Shown in pieces: positions 50,370 through 59,575 of a stretch of 64,000 nucleotides of DNA. This DNA comes from JAWXBR01 sp046595995 (GTDB lineage Bacteria; Bacteroidota; Ignavibacteria; Kapaibacteriales; Kapaibacteriaceae), in contig JBKJNB010000160.1 of assembly GCA_046595995.1 (NCBI GenBank), positions 4,476-68,475 on the forward strand, given 5' to 3'. The notes under the pieces were generated by a model, which was not told the DNA's origin, did not search any database, and saw only the letters and a list, made by a program, of their open reading frames with translations. Numbering within the stretch: position 1 is the stretch's first letter; every line of letters begins with the position of its first letter. Position numbers and translations under genes: made by a program.

Positions 50370-53300
50370 CTACGATGCGGAGGCCCGCGCACCAGTGCGC
50401 CCGATCCGCACGCTGACGTTTCGCCCGTTTATCTCGAGAACGGTCCCAAAGGGACCTTCCCCCCGCTCGAGCGTATCGGCCAGCGTTTCCATTACAATCG
50501 AATTTCGCATGACATCCATTGCTTCGGACATTTCATCATCCGCCGCGAACGTAATGTCAATACGATCCGTCACTTCGAATCCAGAGTCCTTGCGGAACTT
50601 CTGAACCTTGCTAACAAACTCGCGTGCCAAGCCTTCCTGAATCAGCACACCGTCCAACTCCGTATCAAGTGCAACCGTCACACCATCTGCTGAAGCAACC
50701 AACCAGCCTTCGATATCCTGACTGACGATTTCGACATCCTCTAGGTCGATCTGCACGACCTCATCGCCAACATTCACTTCCAGGACTAAAGACTGCTCGA
50801 GTTTGCGGACTTGTTCGTTACCCAATGATTTGATCGCCTGCGACACGAGCTGCGTTTTGTCACCGTACTTCTTTCCGATGATCTTGAAGTTTGGCTTCGT
50901 TGAACGTTGAACGATGTTTGTGTCATCGGACACATACTCAATCGCCTTTACGTTGATCTCTTCAAGAATGATTTCTTCAACCGTTTGGATTTTCCTGCGC
51001 GTTGCAGGACTATCTACTGGGAGAAGAATGCGACGCAGCGGTTGTCGCGTTTTGATCTTCGACTTTTCTCTCAAAGAACGAGCAAGGAAAACAATCGTCT
51101 GCGCCTGCTTCATCCGGTACTCGAGATCACTGTTGATAAGTGACTCCTCGGGCTCGCGCAATATAATACAATGGATGCTCAAATGTTCTTGGTGCAAACG
51201 CATGCGCAGGAAAATCTGTTCCGAAAGGAATGGAGCAACGGGTGCCATCATTTCTGCGACGACGAGAATCACATCACGAAGCGTTTGATATGCTGCGAGT
51301 TTGTCTTCATCCATCTCCCCTTTCCAGAAGCGTCTGCGATTGCGGCGTACATACCAATTCGAAACATCTTCAATGACGAAGTCTTGTACGAGTCTACACG
51401 CGCGTGTGATATCGTAACCATCCATACTTTCTGTGTAGGCACCAATTGTGGTGTTAAGACGAGAAAGAATCCAATGATCGATCTCTGGGCGTTCATCAAT
51501 AGGCACAATTGGTTCGTTGCCGGTAAATCCATCGATACCTGCATACAGTGCAAAGAAGCCATACGTGTTTACAAACGACCTGAATAGGTCTGCAATCACG
51601 GTCTTCGCAACGTCGTCCTCGTTGAAGTTGCGCGGCTTCCAGGCTGGTGCGGCAGCCATCAGGTACCACCGAATAGCGTCGGCGCCATACTTATCGAACA
51701 ACACGAACGGATCTAACATGTTGCCGCGCGACTTCGACATCTTCAGCCCGTGCTTGTCGAGTAACATGTCGTTGACAACGACATGACGATATGCTGGCTG
51801 ATCGAAGAGCGCCGTTGAAATATTATGCATGGTATAAAACCATCCGCGCGTTTGATCAATTCCCTCAGCAATGAAATCAGCAGGAAATGACTTCTTAAAC
51901 AATTCCTCATTCTCAAACGGATAGTGGAATTGGGCAAACGGCATCGATCCGGAATCGAACCATGCATCGATGACCTCTTTCGTGCGACGGTATTCGACTC
52001 CGTTGCGAACGAAGACAACGCGATCGACGAACGGACGATGCAGATCGACCGCATCGAGTAAGTTTTCCACAGGAACCCTTGAACCGTCGTCATGTTCGTA
52101 TAGACCTTTCTTCAATTCGTCAACCGATCCTACAGCGAACATATCCGATCCATCTTCACTCACCCATATCGGCAATGGTGTTCCCCAATAACGATCACGT
52201 GAGAGCGACCATTCTTTGACATCTTCGAGCCAATTACCAAATCGACCGGCACCAATTTCTTCGGGATGCCACGCAATGGTTTTGTTCAGCGCAACGAGTT
52301 CGTCTTTGTACTCGGGAGATTTTATAAACCATGAATCGCGCGCGTAATAGATGACGGGATTATCGGTACGCCAGCAATGCGGATAGCTGTGCAGATAATC
52401 GAACGCGGCTTTGTACGCTTTACCACCAATCTTCAACGCCTTCACAATATCCCTGTCCGCACCCTCTTCAACTCGTGTACCGTTCGCAGACTGATCGGGA
52501 TACGTAAAGGTCTTTACGCCACGCCCTGCGTATGCTTTAATGGCATCGGTGAATCGTCCGTTCTGATTTACAGGTTGCACGATAGGGAGGTTGTAGAGCT
52601 TCGACATTTCAAAATCGTCCTGGCCGAATGCTGGCGCAAGGTGCACGACACCGGTTCCATCCGTTGTCGAAACAAACGCGCCCGGTAGAACATGCAGTAC
52701 ATTCGGATACGTAGCTGCGTCGAGCTCAACGTCTGGGAATATCTGCTCGTATACGGTGCCAACAAGATCGGCACCAAGAAAACGCTCTACGATCTCAACC
52801 TCTCCGTCGAGGATTTCAAGACGCGATTCAGCAAGAACAACCATCGCTTCGACTGGTGCTTCATTTATCGTGCGCGTGTTACGCACCAGTACGTAGGAGA
52901 TGTCCGGACCAACAGCAAGTGCAACGTTTCCGAACAACGTCCATGGCGTGGTAGTCCACACCAATATCGAAGCCCCATTGGCCGCGAGCCCCTTAACAGG
53001 AGACGAGGTAATGCGAAGTTTTAAGTAGACGTTCGGGTCGCGGACGTCTTTGTAGTTGAGCGAGAGTTCGTGCGATGATAGAGGCGTACCAAGTGTCGGT
53101 GACTGCGGCACAACCTTGAACCCCTTATAGATGAGTCCCTTCTCAAAGAACTGCTTCAGTGCCCACCACACCGATTCGACATAGTCGTTCGAGCAGGTGA
53201 TATACGGATCGTCCATGTCGAGCCAATAGCCCATACGACGCGTGAGTGTACGCCACCCGGTATCGTGCGCGATGTTATAGTCGACGAGCGCTCTGCATGC

Positions 53301-53654
53301 CGCGTTGAATTTGTCAACGCCAAGTACTTCAATCTGTGCTTTGTCCGTAATACCTAGCTGCTTCTCTACGGCAAGTTCAACCGGAAGCCCGTGGGTATCC
53401 CAGCCTGCCTTGCGACGTACGTAGAATCCGCGCATCGTCTTGTATCGGCACATCGCGTCTTTAATCGTACGTGAAAACGCATGGTGAATACCCGGACTGC
53501 CGTTGACGGTGGGTGGTCCTTCGTTGAACGAAAAGCGCTTTGCGCCTTCGCGAGCATTCAGCGACGCCGCGAAAACGTTGTTGCGTTCCCAGTACTCAAG
53601 AATCTCTTGTTCGTGTCGGGGATAGGAGAAATCGTCCGGAAGCGGTTCAAACAT
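50370..53654 (-). CDS. ileS: Isoleucyl-tRNA synthetase
   Basis: 1094 residues. It has the HIGH-box variant G-I-H-H-A-F-S-R near 54-61 (P-T-V-N-G-S-P-G-I-H-H), the form seen in Bacteroidota and eukaryote-like IleS. The CP1 editing domain follows, K-M-S-K-S-R-G-N is near 637, then the anticodon domain and a long C-terminal extension. It charges tRNA-Ile. A TAAATTTC box (53682-53689, minus) lies ~28 nt before the start. The clade-II type may affect mupirocin sensitivity; that is family knowledge, not read here. Confidence 0.96.
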   Translation of the reverse strand: MFEPLPDDFSYPRHEQEILEYWERNNVFAASLNAREGAKRFSFNEGPPTVNGSPGIHHAFSRTIKDAMCRYKTMRGFYVRRKAGWDTHGLPVELAVEKQLGITDKAQIEVLGVDKFNAACRALVDYNIAHDTGWRTLTRRMGYWLDMDDPYITCSNDYVESVWWALKQFFEKGLIYKGFKVVPQSPTLGTPLSSHELSLNYKDVRDPNVYLKLRITSSPVKGLAANGASILVWTTTPWTLFGNVALAVGPDISYVLVRNTRTINEAPVEAMVVLAESRLEILDGEVEIVERFLGADLVGTVYEQIFPDVELDAATYPNVLHVLPGAFVSTTDGTGVVHLAPAFGQDDFEMSKLYNLPIVQPVNQNGRFTDAIKAYAGRGVKTFTYPDQSANGTRVEEGADRDIVKALKIGGKAYKAAFDYLHSYPHCWRTDNPVIYYARDSWFIKSPEYKDELVALNKTIAWHPEEIGAGRFGNWLEDVKEWSLSRDRYWGTPLPIWVSEDGSDMFAVGSVDELKKGLYEHDDGSRVPVENLLDAVDLHRPFVDRVVFVRNGVEYRRTKEVIDAWFDSGSMPFAQFHYPFENEELFKKSFPADFIAEGIDQTRGWFYTMHNISTALFDQPAYRHVVVNDMLLDKHGLKMSKSRGNMLDPFVLFDKYGADAIRWYLMAAAPAWKPRNFNEDDVAKTVIADLFRSFVNTYGFFALYAGIDGFTGNEPIVPIDERPEIDHWILSRLNTTIGAYTESMDGYDITRACRLVQDFVIEDVSNWYVRRNRRRFWKGEMDEDKLAAYQTLRDVILVVAEMMAPVAPFLSEQIFLRMRLHQEHLSIHCIILREPEESLINSDLEYRMKQAQTIVFLARSLREKSKIKTRQPLRRILLPVDSPATRRKIQTVEEIILEEINVKAIEYVSDDTNIVQRSTKPNFKIIGKKYGDKTQLVSQAIKSLGNEQVRKLEQSLVLEVNVGDEVVQIDLEDVEIVSQDIEGWLVASADGVTVALDTELDGVLIQEGLAREFVSKVQKFRKDSGFEVTDRIDITFAADDEMSEAMDVMRNSIVMETLADTLERGEGPFGTVLEINGRNVSVRIGRTGARASAS

Positions 53655-53686
53655 GAAGTGCAGTCGTAGTTACGAAACGTGGAAAT

Positions 53687-53734
53687 TTACGGCGCGGCGC
53701 GTTGATATGCTTACGGTGCGGCGCGTTGATATGC
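53687..53734 (-). repeat. 24-bp tandem duplication of the sensor-kinase C-terminus including its stop
   Basis: 53687-53710 and 53711-53734 are 23/24 identical and adjacent. Each encodes A-Y-Q-R-A-A-P-stop on the minus strand in the same frame. The gene-proximal copy supplies the used TAA (53711-53713); the distal copy is a spare tail with a second in-frame stop. Confidence 0.9.
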
Positions 53735-55267
53735 GGCAATTCGCAGGATGAAGGTTGTGCCTTTACCGAGATGGCTGAATACTTCTATGCGTCCGTTGTG
53801 TGCGTCAACAATCCACTTCACGATTGAGAGACCGAGTCCAGAACCGAGCACGTCTTTCGAACGGGCCTTATCGACCTGAAAGAAACGGTCGAAGATGAAG
53901 GGCAATTCACCTGCAGGTATTCCTATGCCTGTATCGCTCACCGTAAGCACCGCCTCGGAGTCTTCGCTGTTGTACTCTAACCGAACATGCACGTCGCCAC
54001 CTTCTCGCGTGTACTTCACAGCATTCTCGATAATGTTCAGTAATGCCTGCTGCATGCGAACGGTATCGCCCATGATCATTAGGCCAGGCGCGATGGCTGT
54101 GGCGATCTCGATACGTTTTTTGTCCGCAAGAATCATAACGTCGTCGCACACGTTTTCGACCAGTGTGCTGAAGCGCACTTCTTCGAGCTGAAGTATTACC
54201 TGTCCGGACTCTGCGCGTGAAAGCTCGAGCAGCCCCTGCACAACTTGATTGAGGCGTTCAACTTCTTCGAGACAGCTTTCGAGAACCTTGCGTGCGTCGT
54301 CTGATGTTAGGGGTCTGCGTAGTGCCAGCTCCAACTCCCCCATCATAATGGCAAGCGGTGTGCGCAGTTCGTGCGAAGCATCGGAGGTGAATTGTCGGAT
54401 TTGAGAAAACGACTTCTCGAGCCGTGCAATCATGTCGTTAACGGTTTCGGTAAGGCGTCCGAGCTCATCATCGGTCACTGGTTTTGGCAGTCTCAGGGTC
54501 AGATTCTGCGCGGTGATCTGCCGTGCTGAGGAAGTAATCTCATCGACGGGACGTAGCGAGCGCTTAGCAAGAAACCAGCCCGAGAGCAACGAGACGAGGA
54601 GAGCGGCCGGCAATGACCAGAGCATGACGGAGAAGAGACCACGTAACGTGCTATCGACTTCGCTTGCGGGGTACGCAGCCAAGACTTCGGCCGCAGTGCC
54701 ACGCAGGAGCACGATGCGATAGCGCTGACCATCGAGTGTGTAATACGTGTAGATACGATTGTCGACGACGGTTGTACCCTGACGTTCGAAGTAGGCAAAG
54801 CCAGGCAGTACCTTTTCGGCCGTCGTTAAGGTGTCAGTAACAGCATAGTTCGACTTCCACGCCAGTTTGCCCGATCCGTCGCGGACCTGAAAAAGAAAGC
54901 TCGATGAGTTCAGAAGCATGTGCTCGTACACCGCAGACCACACAGGATCCTCTTCGCCACCCGTGCCTTCGATTGGCATGATTGGTCCGATAAACCGTGA
55001 GGACTCTCGGTTGAGAAATTCGAAGGCGTCTTTACTTGCCGCCGGACGTCGTTCGCGCCGAGCGGGAGTAAGCGGACGTTTCGCTTGCTTTTGCTGCTGA
55101 CGGATGACGGCTTCTAGCGAAGTCGCGGCACGAGACAGCGATGCGTCGAGGTTCTGGTAGAGCTCAGACGACACCGTCACATAGGTGCCAATGGCGAAGG
55201 CAACGACGATAAGCACGACAAGCGTGCTATACATAAGAGTGAGGCGAGCGCGAAGCGACAAGGGCAT
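53711..55267 (-). CDS. HAMP-domain sensor histidine kinase
   Basis: 518 residues from ATG 55267; the open frame to 55396 overlaps murI and is rejected. Membrane helices at ~11-30 and ~211-233 flank a ~180-residue periplasmic sensor not resembling a named domain. HAMP ~234-285, phospho-acceptor His299 in S-H-E-L-R-T-P-L, then the HATPase with N-box I-E-N-A-V-K-Y, G1 D-T-G-I-G-I-P and G2 G-S-G-L-G-L-S-I-V. No response regulator is adjacent, so the partner is elsewhere. It is divergent from murI with overlapping promoter regions. The 3' end is duplicated. Confidence 0.92.
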   Translation of the reverse strand: MPLSLRARLTLMYSTLVVLIVVAFAIGTYVTVSSELYQNLDASLSRAATSLEAVIRQQQKQAKRPLTPARRERRPAASKDAFEFLNRESSRFIGPIMPIEGTGGEEDPVWSAVYEHMLLNSSSFLFQVRDGSGKLAWKSNYAVTDTLTTAEKVLPGFAYFERQGTTVVDNRIYTYYTLDGQRYRIVLLRGTAAEVLAAYPASEVDSTLRGLFSVMLWSLPAALLVSLLSGWFLAKRSLRPVDEITSSARQITAQNLTLRLPKPVTDDELGRLTETVNDMIARLEKSFSQIRQFTSDASHELRTPLAIMMGELELALRRPLTSDDARKVLESCLEEVERLNQVVQGLLELSRAESGQVILQLEEVRFSTLVENVCDDVMILADKKRIEIATAIAPGLMIMGDTVRMQQALLNIIENAVKYTREGGDVHVRLEYNSEDSEAVLTVSDTGIGIPAGELPFIFDRFFQVDKARSKDVLGSGLGLSIVKWIVDAHNGRIEVFSHLGKGTTFILRIAAYQRAAP

Positions 55268-55284
55268 TGGTGAAAATAGCCCCC

Positions 55285-55292
55285 TATATTTG
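55285..55292 (+). promoter_or_regulatory. murI promoter -7 box
   Basis: TATATTTG, exact TAnnTTTG match, 3 nt before ATG 55296, with a TTG at 55266-55268 as a possible -33 element. It predicts a leaderless or nearly leaderless murI mRNA. A minus-strand TATTTTCA nearby may serve the kinase. Confidence 0.55.
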
Positions 55293-55295
55293 ATA

Positions 55296-56135
55296 ATGAC
55301 GAATGACACGCGACCCATCGGGGTCTTTGATTCGGGTATAGGCGGCCTTAGCGTCCTAAAGCATCTGGTACAGATGCTTCCACATGAGCGGTTCATCTAC
55401 CTTGGTGATACGGCTCGCGTGCCATATGGCAATCGGTCGGTGGAGACAGTTCGGCTGTATTCGCGTCAGTGCGCTACATTCCTCGAACAGCACGATGTGA
55501 AAATGATTGTTGTTGCGTGCAATACGGCATCGGCCGTCGCGCTCGATGTGCTACGCGAGCACAGCACGGTACCCATCCTTGGCGTTATCGAACATGCTGC
55601 TGCAGAGGCGGTACGACGCACGCGCAACGGACACATCGGCGTTATCGGCACGCGCGCCACCATTGCGTCAAATGCGTACGCTACGTCTATTACACATGCA
55701 GCAAACGCCATGAACACAAATGCGGCTGGCACGAAGAACGTTTTTGTGCATAGTCAGCCGTGCCCCCTGTTCGTGCCCCTTGTCGAAGAAGGCTGGTTAG
55801 ATACGCCAGCTACACGACTGATTGCTGAAGAGTATCTTCGTCCACTCATTGCAAATGGTATCGACACACTTGTACTTGGTTGTACGCACTACCCTTTACT
55901 CTCACCTATGCTTGCACGTATGCTGCCCGACGTAACATTAATCGATTGTGGTGAGGCTGCAGCTCATGAAGCAGCGCAGCAGCTCGATGCGCCGACTGAC
56001 GCAGCACAACAGTCGCAGACGTATTTCTATCTGACAGATAACACGCCCCAGTTTCAACTTCTCGCTCGGCAGTTTCTCGGAACCACCGTCAACGAGCCCG
56101 TTCGTGTAAGTGTCGATCATCTCATCGGAGTCTAA
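55296..56135 (+). CDS. murI: Glutamate racemase
   Basis: 279 residues from ATG 55296; the frame extends to 55185 across the promoter and kinase start. Motifs: F-D-S-G-I-G-G-L near 10-17, catalytic Cys in A-C-N-T-A-S near 74 and the second Cys in G-C-T-H-Y-P-L near 195. It makes D-glutamate for peptidoglycan. The next gene dppB starts 3 nt after its stop. Confidence 0.96.
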   Translation: MTNDTRPIGVFDSGIGGLSVLKHLVQMLPHERFIYLGDTARVPYGNRSVETVRLYSRQCATFLEQHDVKMIVVACNTASAVALDVLREHSTVPILGVIEHAAAEAVRRTRNGHIGVIGTRATIASNAYATSITHAANAMNTNAAGTKNVFVHSQPCPLFVPLVEEGWLDTPATRLIAEEYLRPLIANGIDTLVLGCTHYPLLSPMLARMLPDVTLIDCGEAAAHEAAQQLDAPTDAAQQSQTYFYLTDNTPQFQLLARQFLGTTVNEPVRVSVDHLIGV

Positions 56136-56138
56136 TGC

Positions 56139-57059
56139 ATGGCTACGTATCTCTTACGGAAGGTGCTGTATGCAATCCTCGTCCTCGTGGGCGTAATTGC
56201 CGTCACGTTCTTCATACGTCCTCCGGGCGACCCAGCCCGCGTATTGCTTGGGCAGCGTGCCGATGAGGCTTCGCTACGTGCGTTGCGCGAACAGCTCGGA
56301 CTCGACAAGCCGTTGCCCGTGCAGATGGGCTACTATATGGTAAACCTGGCTCAAGGCGACATGGGTCGCAGCATTGCGACCGGCCGCTCAGTAACCGAGA
56401 CCATCATAGAGCGGTTGCCTGCGACCGCTTTACTTGCATGCACATCAATGGCAATCGCGACCCTCCTTGGAATCGTGTTGGGTTTGATTGCGGCTTGGAA
56501 ACCGAACTCATGGACGGATACATTAACGATGTCGATGTCGCTGCTTGGCATTTCATTGCCGGCGTTTGTTGTCGGCCTACTGCTCGTATTACTCTTCGGC
56601 GTAATGCTCGAATGGTTTCCGAACAGTGGCTACGTCGATCGTGGTGCCGAATACCTTGTACTGCCGATGATCACCCTCGCTATACGTCCGATGGCCATTA
56701 TTGCGCGCGTAACGCGTTCGAGTATGCTCGACGTTCTCGGACAGGATTATGTCCGCACGGCCCGTGCGAAAGGCCTGAACGACTTCACCGTCTACACGAA
56801 GCACGCTCTTCGCAACGCGTTGAATCCGGTGGTGACGACGGTGAGTGCATGGTTCGCCGGACTGCTTGCAGGGACGTACTTCATCGAATACATCTTCAGT
56901 TGGCCAGGCGTCGGTCTTACGGCATTCAACGCGATTGAAAAACTCGACTTCCCTGTCATTCAAGGCACCGTTCTTCTTACGGCAATTGTGTTTGTTGTCG
57001 TGAACGTGTTTGCCGATCTCCTCTATGCCTACATCGACCCCAAGGTCCGTCTTAACTAA
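56139..57059 (+). CDS. dppB: ABC transporter permease, DppB type
   Basis: 306 residues with six predicted helices. N-terminal L-R-K-V-L-Y-A-I and the family G-D-P-A-R-V-L-L-G-Q-R-A loop. The EAA coupling motif is around R-T-A-R-A-K-G-L-N near 208. It is a peptide/nickel-type inner-membrane permease paired with dppC 8 nt downstream. Neither a substrate-binding protein nor ATPases (DppA, D, F) are in the neighbourhood, so the rest of the transporter must be elsewhere. Confidence 0.92.
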   Translation: MATYLLRKVLYAILVLVGVIAVTFFIRPPGDPARVLLGQRADEASLRALREQLGLDKPLPVQMGYYMVNLAQGDMGRSIATGRSVTETIIERLPATALLACTSMAIATLLGIVLGLIAAWKPNSWTDTLTMSMSLLGISLPAFVVGLLLVLLFGVMLEWFPNSGYVDRGAEYLVLPMITLAIRPMAIIARVTRSSMLDVLGQDYVRTARAKGLNDFTVYTKHALRNALNPVVTTVSAWFAGLLAGTYFIEYIFSWPGVGLTAFNAIEKLDFPVIQGTVLLTAIVFVVVNVFADLLYAYIDPKVRLN

Positions 57060-57067
57060 GGAAACCC

Positions 57068-58129
57068 ATGAGCAAGACTGTTAAGGGGCACGAAGGGGGC
57101 GAAAGCCTGTGGGGAATTGCATGGCGTAGACTTCGCAAGAATCCAGGTGCTGTGTTTGGTATGAGTGTTCTTGTTGTGATGATTGTTATGGCAATTGCCG
57201 CACCGTTCATCACGCCGTTCGATCCAACAACGCAGATTCTAGAGTACGCAGTAAAGCCCGCGGGCTTTCGCGGTAGCGTTCTGCTGAAAAAGAATCCTTC
57301 GGATGAGCGCCAACCATCGATTCTTGCGGTGGCCACGTGGGAGCAGCGCGGTGACACTGTGTTCTACACAGACCCAGCGGGTCAGCCGTACAAGGTTGCC
57401 GTATCGTCATTACATGGCAACAGCGCCGATGACTGGTTCGAGGAACCGCTGTTTTTACTCGGTACCGATCGTTTCGGACGCGACATGTTTAGTCGCCTTG
57501 TTTACGGTATGCGCGTTTCATTGAGCGTCGGTCTGATAGCGGAATCGATTGCACTCTCTATCGGGATTCTGCTTGGGTCGATGGCCGGTTTTTTTAGAGG
57601 TTGGATCGATGACGTCATCATGTGGCTCGTAAACGTTGTATGGTCTTTCCCTACCATTCTCCTTGTCATCGCATTCAGCGTCATTCTGGGCAAAGGGTAT
57701 TGGCAGACATTCGTTGCCATTGGTCTGTCCTCTTGGGTAGACATTGCACGTATCGTTCGCGGCCAGTTCTTCTCGATCCGTGAGCAGGAATATGTAGAGG
57801 CCACACGCGCGCTCGGCTTCGGGTCGATGCGCACAATCTTCAGACACATGTTGCCGAATGCGGCCGGACCAATCATTGTTCTGTCGACTGCGGGCTTTGC
57901 AACGGCAATCATTGCAGAAGCCTCGCTCAGCTTTATTGGCCTTGGTGTTCAGCCCCCTACCCCATCGTGGGGTCAGATGATCAAAGACGGCTACGGATAC
58001 ATAGCGCTAGGCACGAACTGGGGTATGACTGTCTTTCCAAGTATTGCAATGGCTCTTGCAGTGTTGGCACTAAATCTGTTTGGTGATGGATTACGCGATG
58101 CTCTCGATCCGAAAACAACGCAGCGATGA
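57068..58129 (+). CDS. dppC: ABC transporter permease, DppC type
   Basis: 353 residues, longer than the usual ~300. About 60 extra residues (~55-120) lie in the periplasmic segment between helix 1 and the L-G-T-D-R-F-G-R-D-M-F-S-R motif. The EAA motif is R-A-L-G-F-G near 245. It ends with G-D-G-L-R-D-A-L-D-P-K, typical of DppC. It pairs with dppB. Its stop overlaps holA as ATGA, linking transport and replication genes in one transcript with no obvious functional reason. Confidence 0.92.
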   Translation: MSKTVKGHEGGESLWGIAWRRLRKNPGAVFGMSVLVVMIVMAIAAPFITPFDPTTQILEYAVKPAGFRGSVLLKKNPSDERQPSILAVATWEQRGDTVFYTDPAGQPYKVAVSSLHGNSADDWFEEPLFLLGTDRFGRDMFSRLVYGMRVSLSVGLIAESIALSIGILLGSMAGFFRGWIDDVIMWLVNVVWSFPTILLVIAFSVILGKGYWQTFVAIGLSSWVDIARIVRGQFFSIREQEYVEATRALGFGSMRTIFRHMLPNAAGPIIVLSTAGFATAIIAEASLSFIGLGVQPPTPSWGQMIKDGYGYIALGTNWGMTVFPSIAMALAVLALNLFGDGLRDALDPKTTQR

Positions 58130-59187
58130 TCGATGATCTTATTAAGTCGGGCAAGTATCCACCGGTACTCCTACTGTTCGGTGAAGAAGAACTCCTCGTA
58201 GACGAAGCCGCAAGACGGCTTTTCGCTGCGGCTTCGGCCGACGATGTCAGTGGCATGAACAGCGACACGCTCGATGGCGAAGGCGCCTCGCTCGACTCTG
58301 TGCTTACCATTGCTCGATCATACCCAATGATGGGTGAACGACGTGTTGTTTGGGTGCGCCGTTTCGACAAGGCAACAGGTGCCAAAGACAAAAAAGGCAA
58401 CGACGTGATGGCCGCATACCTAGCATCGCCTTCGACGTCGACGTTTCTTCTGCTTACAGCAGCGCTTCCAAGTCTCGACGGACTTCAAGCATCGATGCAG
58501 AAAAGCGCTGCAACATCACAGCGAAAGATCGCATCGCAGAAGCCCCCTATCGGCGCCTTACTCAAACATGCTCTATGGCACGAGTTTCCGCGCATGCGTG
58601 AAGCACAGGTGCGCGTATGGGTGCGCACACGAGCAAAGACCATTGGGATGACCATTGATGATGCTACAATTGACTTTCTGTTGCTTCGATGTGGCACCCA
58701 ACTGCGTGACCTGGCACTGGAGCTCGACAAACTTTTAACCTACGCGGGCGATAGACACGACGTAACACTAGACGACGTAAACGCTGTCGTCGGTGCAGGT
58801 AAGACCTACAACATCTTCGAGCTTCAGCGCGCAATCGGTCGTGCTGATGTTGGCAGTGCGTACACCATTCTCACGCGTATGATGGAAGCCGAACGTCAAG
58901 AAATGCTCATTATAGCAATGCTTACTCGCTACTTCCTTTCGTTATACAAGCTCCTTGACCTGCGGGGCGTAACAGATCGCGGTGAGGTGGCAAAGCGTGC
59001 AGGCATTCCGCTGTTTGCAGTTGGCGATCACATGGAGGCCATCGATCGACTTGGCGGAGCACGCATCGAGCGTGCCCTCTTACTGCTTGTTCAAGCCGAC
59101 GCCTCGATTAAGTCGTCGTCGGCTGACGCGCTAACAATCTTGCAGTCGGCACTTTCACAAATGTTAGAACCAGCATCGGCGCGATAG
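58126..59187 (+). CDS. holA: DNA polymerase III delta subunit
   Basis: 353 residues, normal length. N-terminal P-V-L-L-L-F-G-E-E-E-L-L-V-D-E-A-A-R (degenerate clamp-loader nucleotide fold), a middle helical lid and a C-terminal collar domain (A-L-L-L-L-V-Q-A-D-A-S-I-K). It opens the beta clamp within the clamp loader. No catalytic ATPase site is expected in delta. It overlaps dppC by 4 nt. Confidence 0.9.
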   Translation: MIDDLIKSGKYPPVLLLFGEEELLVDEAARRLFAAASADDVSGMNSDTLDGEGASLDSVLTIARSYPMMGERRVVWVRRFDKATGAKDKKGNDVMAAYLASPSTSTFLLLTAALPSLDGLQASMQKSAATSQRKIASQKPPIGALLKHALWHEFPRMREAQVRVWVRTRAKTIGMTIDDATIDFLLLRCGTQLRDLALELDKLLTYAGDRHDVTLDDVNAVVGAGKTYNIFELQRAIGRADVGSAYTILTRMMEAERQEMLIIAMLTRYFLSLYKLLDLRGVTDRGEVAKRAGIPLFAVGDHMEAIDRLGGARIERALLLLVQADASIKSSSADALTILQSALSQMLEPASAR

Positions 59188-59194
59188 GTAGACG

Positions 59195-59202
59195 TATATT
59201 TG
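59195..59202 (+). promoter_or_regulatory. Promoter -7 box before the NTF2-like gene
   Basis: TATATTTG, exact TAnnTTTG match, 4 nt before GTG 59207. A GTG start with almost no leader would be a clear leaderless case. Confidence 0.5.
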
Positions 59203-59206
59203 CAAC

Positions 59207-59575
59207 GTGAAGCAGCCTGCAATTGCCGAGCGTACGCCCGTGTGGTGCGCGCAAGAACAACTCGATGCGTACAACGACCGTGACATTGATCGTTTTGTAC
59301 GTGTGTATGACGATGACATCGAACTCATCGACCTAGCAACGCAAACTGCTTTCTGCCGAGGTCTCACTGAACTCCGCGAACGATACGGCGCGCTGTTTGC
59401 ATCACGACCTCAACTTCATTGCACTCTAACACAACGAATGAACTGTCCCCCTTACGTCATAGACGAAGAACGTGTTGTTGGCCATAGCGGCGACACTCCC
59501 GTCCATGCCATTGCCATATACGAAGTGTACGACGGATTAATTAAGCGCGCGTGGTTCGTGAAGGAACGTGCATGA
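59207..59575 (+). CDS. NTF2-like/SnoaL-type small protein
   Basis: 122 residues from GTG 59207. A single cone-shaped NTF2-like domain: Q-L-D-A-Y-N-D-R-D-I-D-R-F-V-R-V-Y-D-D-D-I-E near 17-38, G-L-T-E-L-R-E-R-Y-G-A-L-F, and C-terminal strands (A-I-A-I-Y-E-V-Y-D-G-L-I). Such folds serve as enzymes or ligand binders; no active-site set is apparent. The stop overlaps the PHP gene (ATGA). Confidence 0.78.
   Translation: MKQPAIAERTPVWCAQEQLDAYNDRDIDRFVRVYDDDIELIDLATQTAFCRGLTELRERYGALFASRPQLHCTLTQRMNCPPYVIDEERVVGHSGDTPVHAIAIYEVYDGLIKRAWFVKERA

Noticed and set aside
50100..50693. Plus-strand Cys/Leu-rich ORF over the Lys/Ala gene
   Set aside because: Antisense of low-complexity coding sequence and of the ileS end; no promoter or family resemblance.
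55185..55295. Longer N-terminus for murI
   Set aside because: The extension crosses the TATATTTG box and the start of the divergent kinase, and the family begins at the F-D-S-G-I-G-G region.
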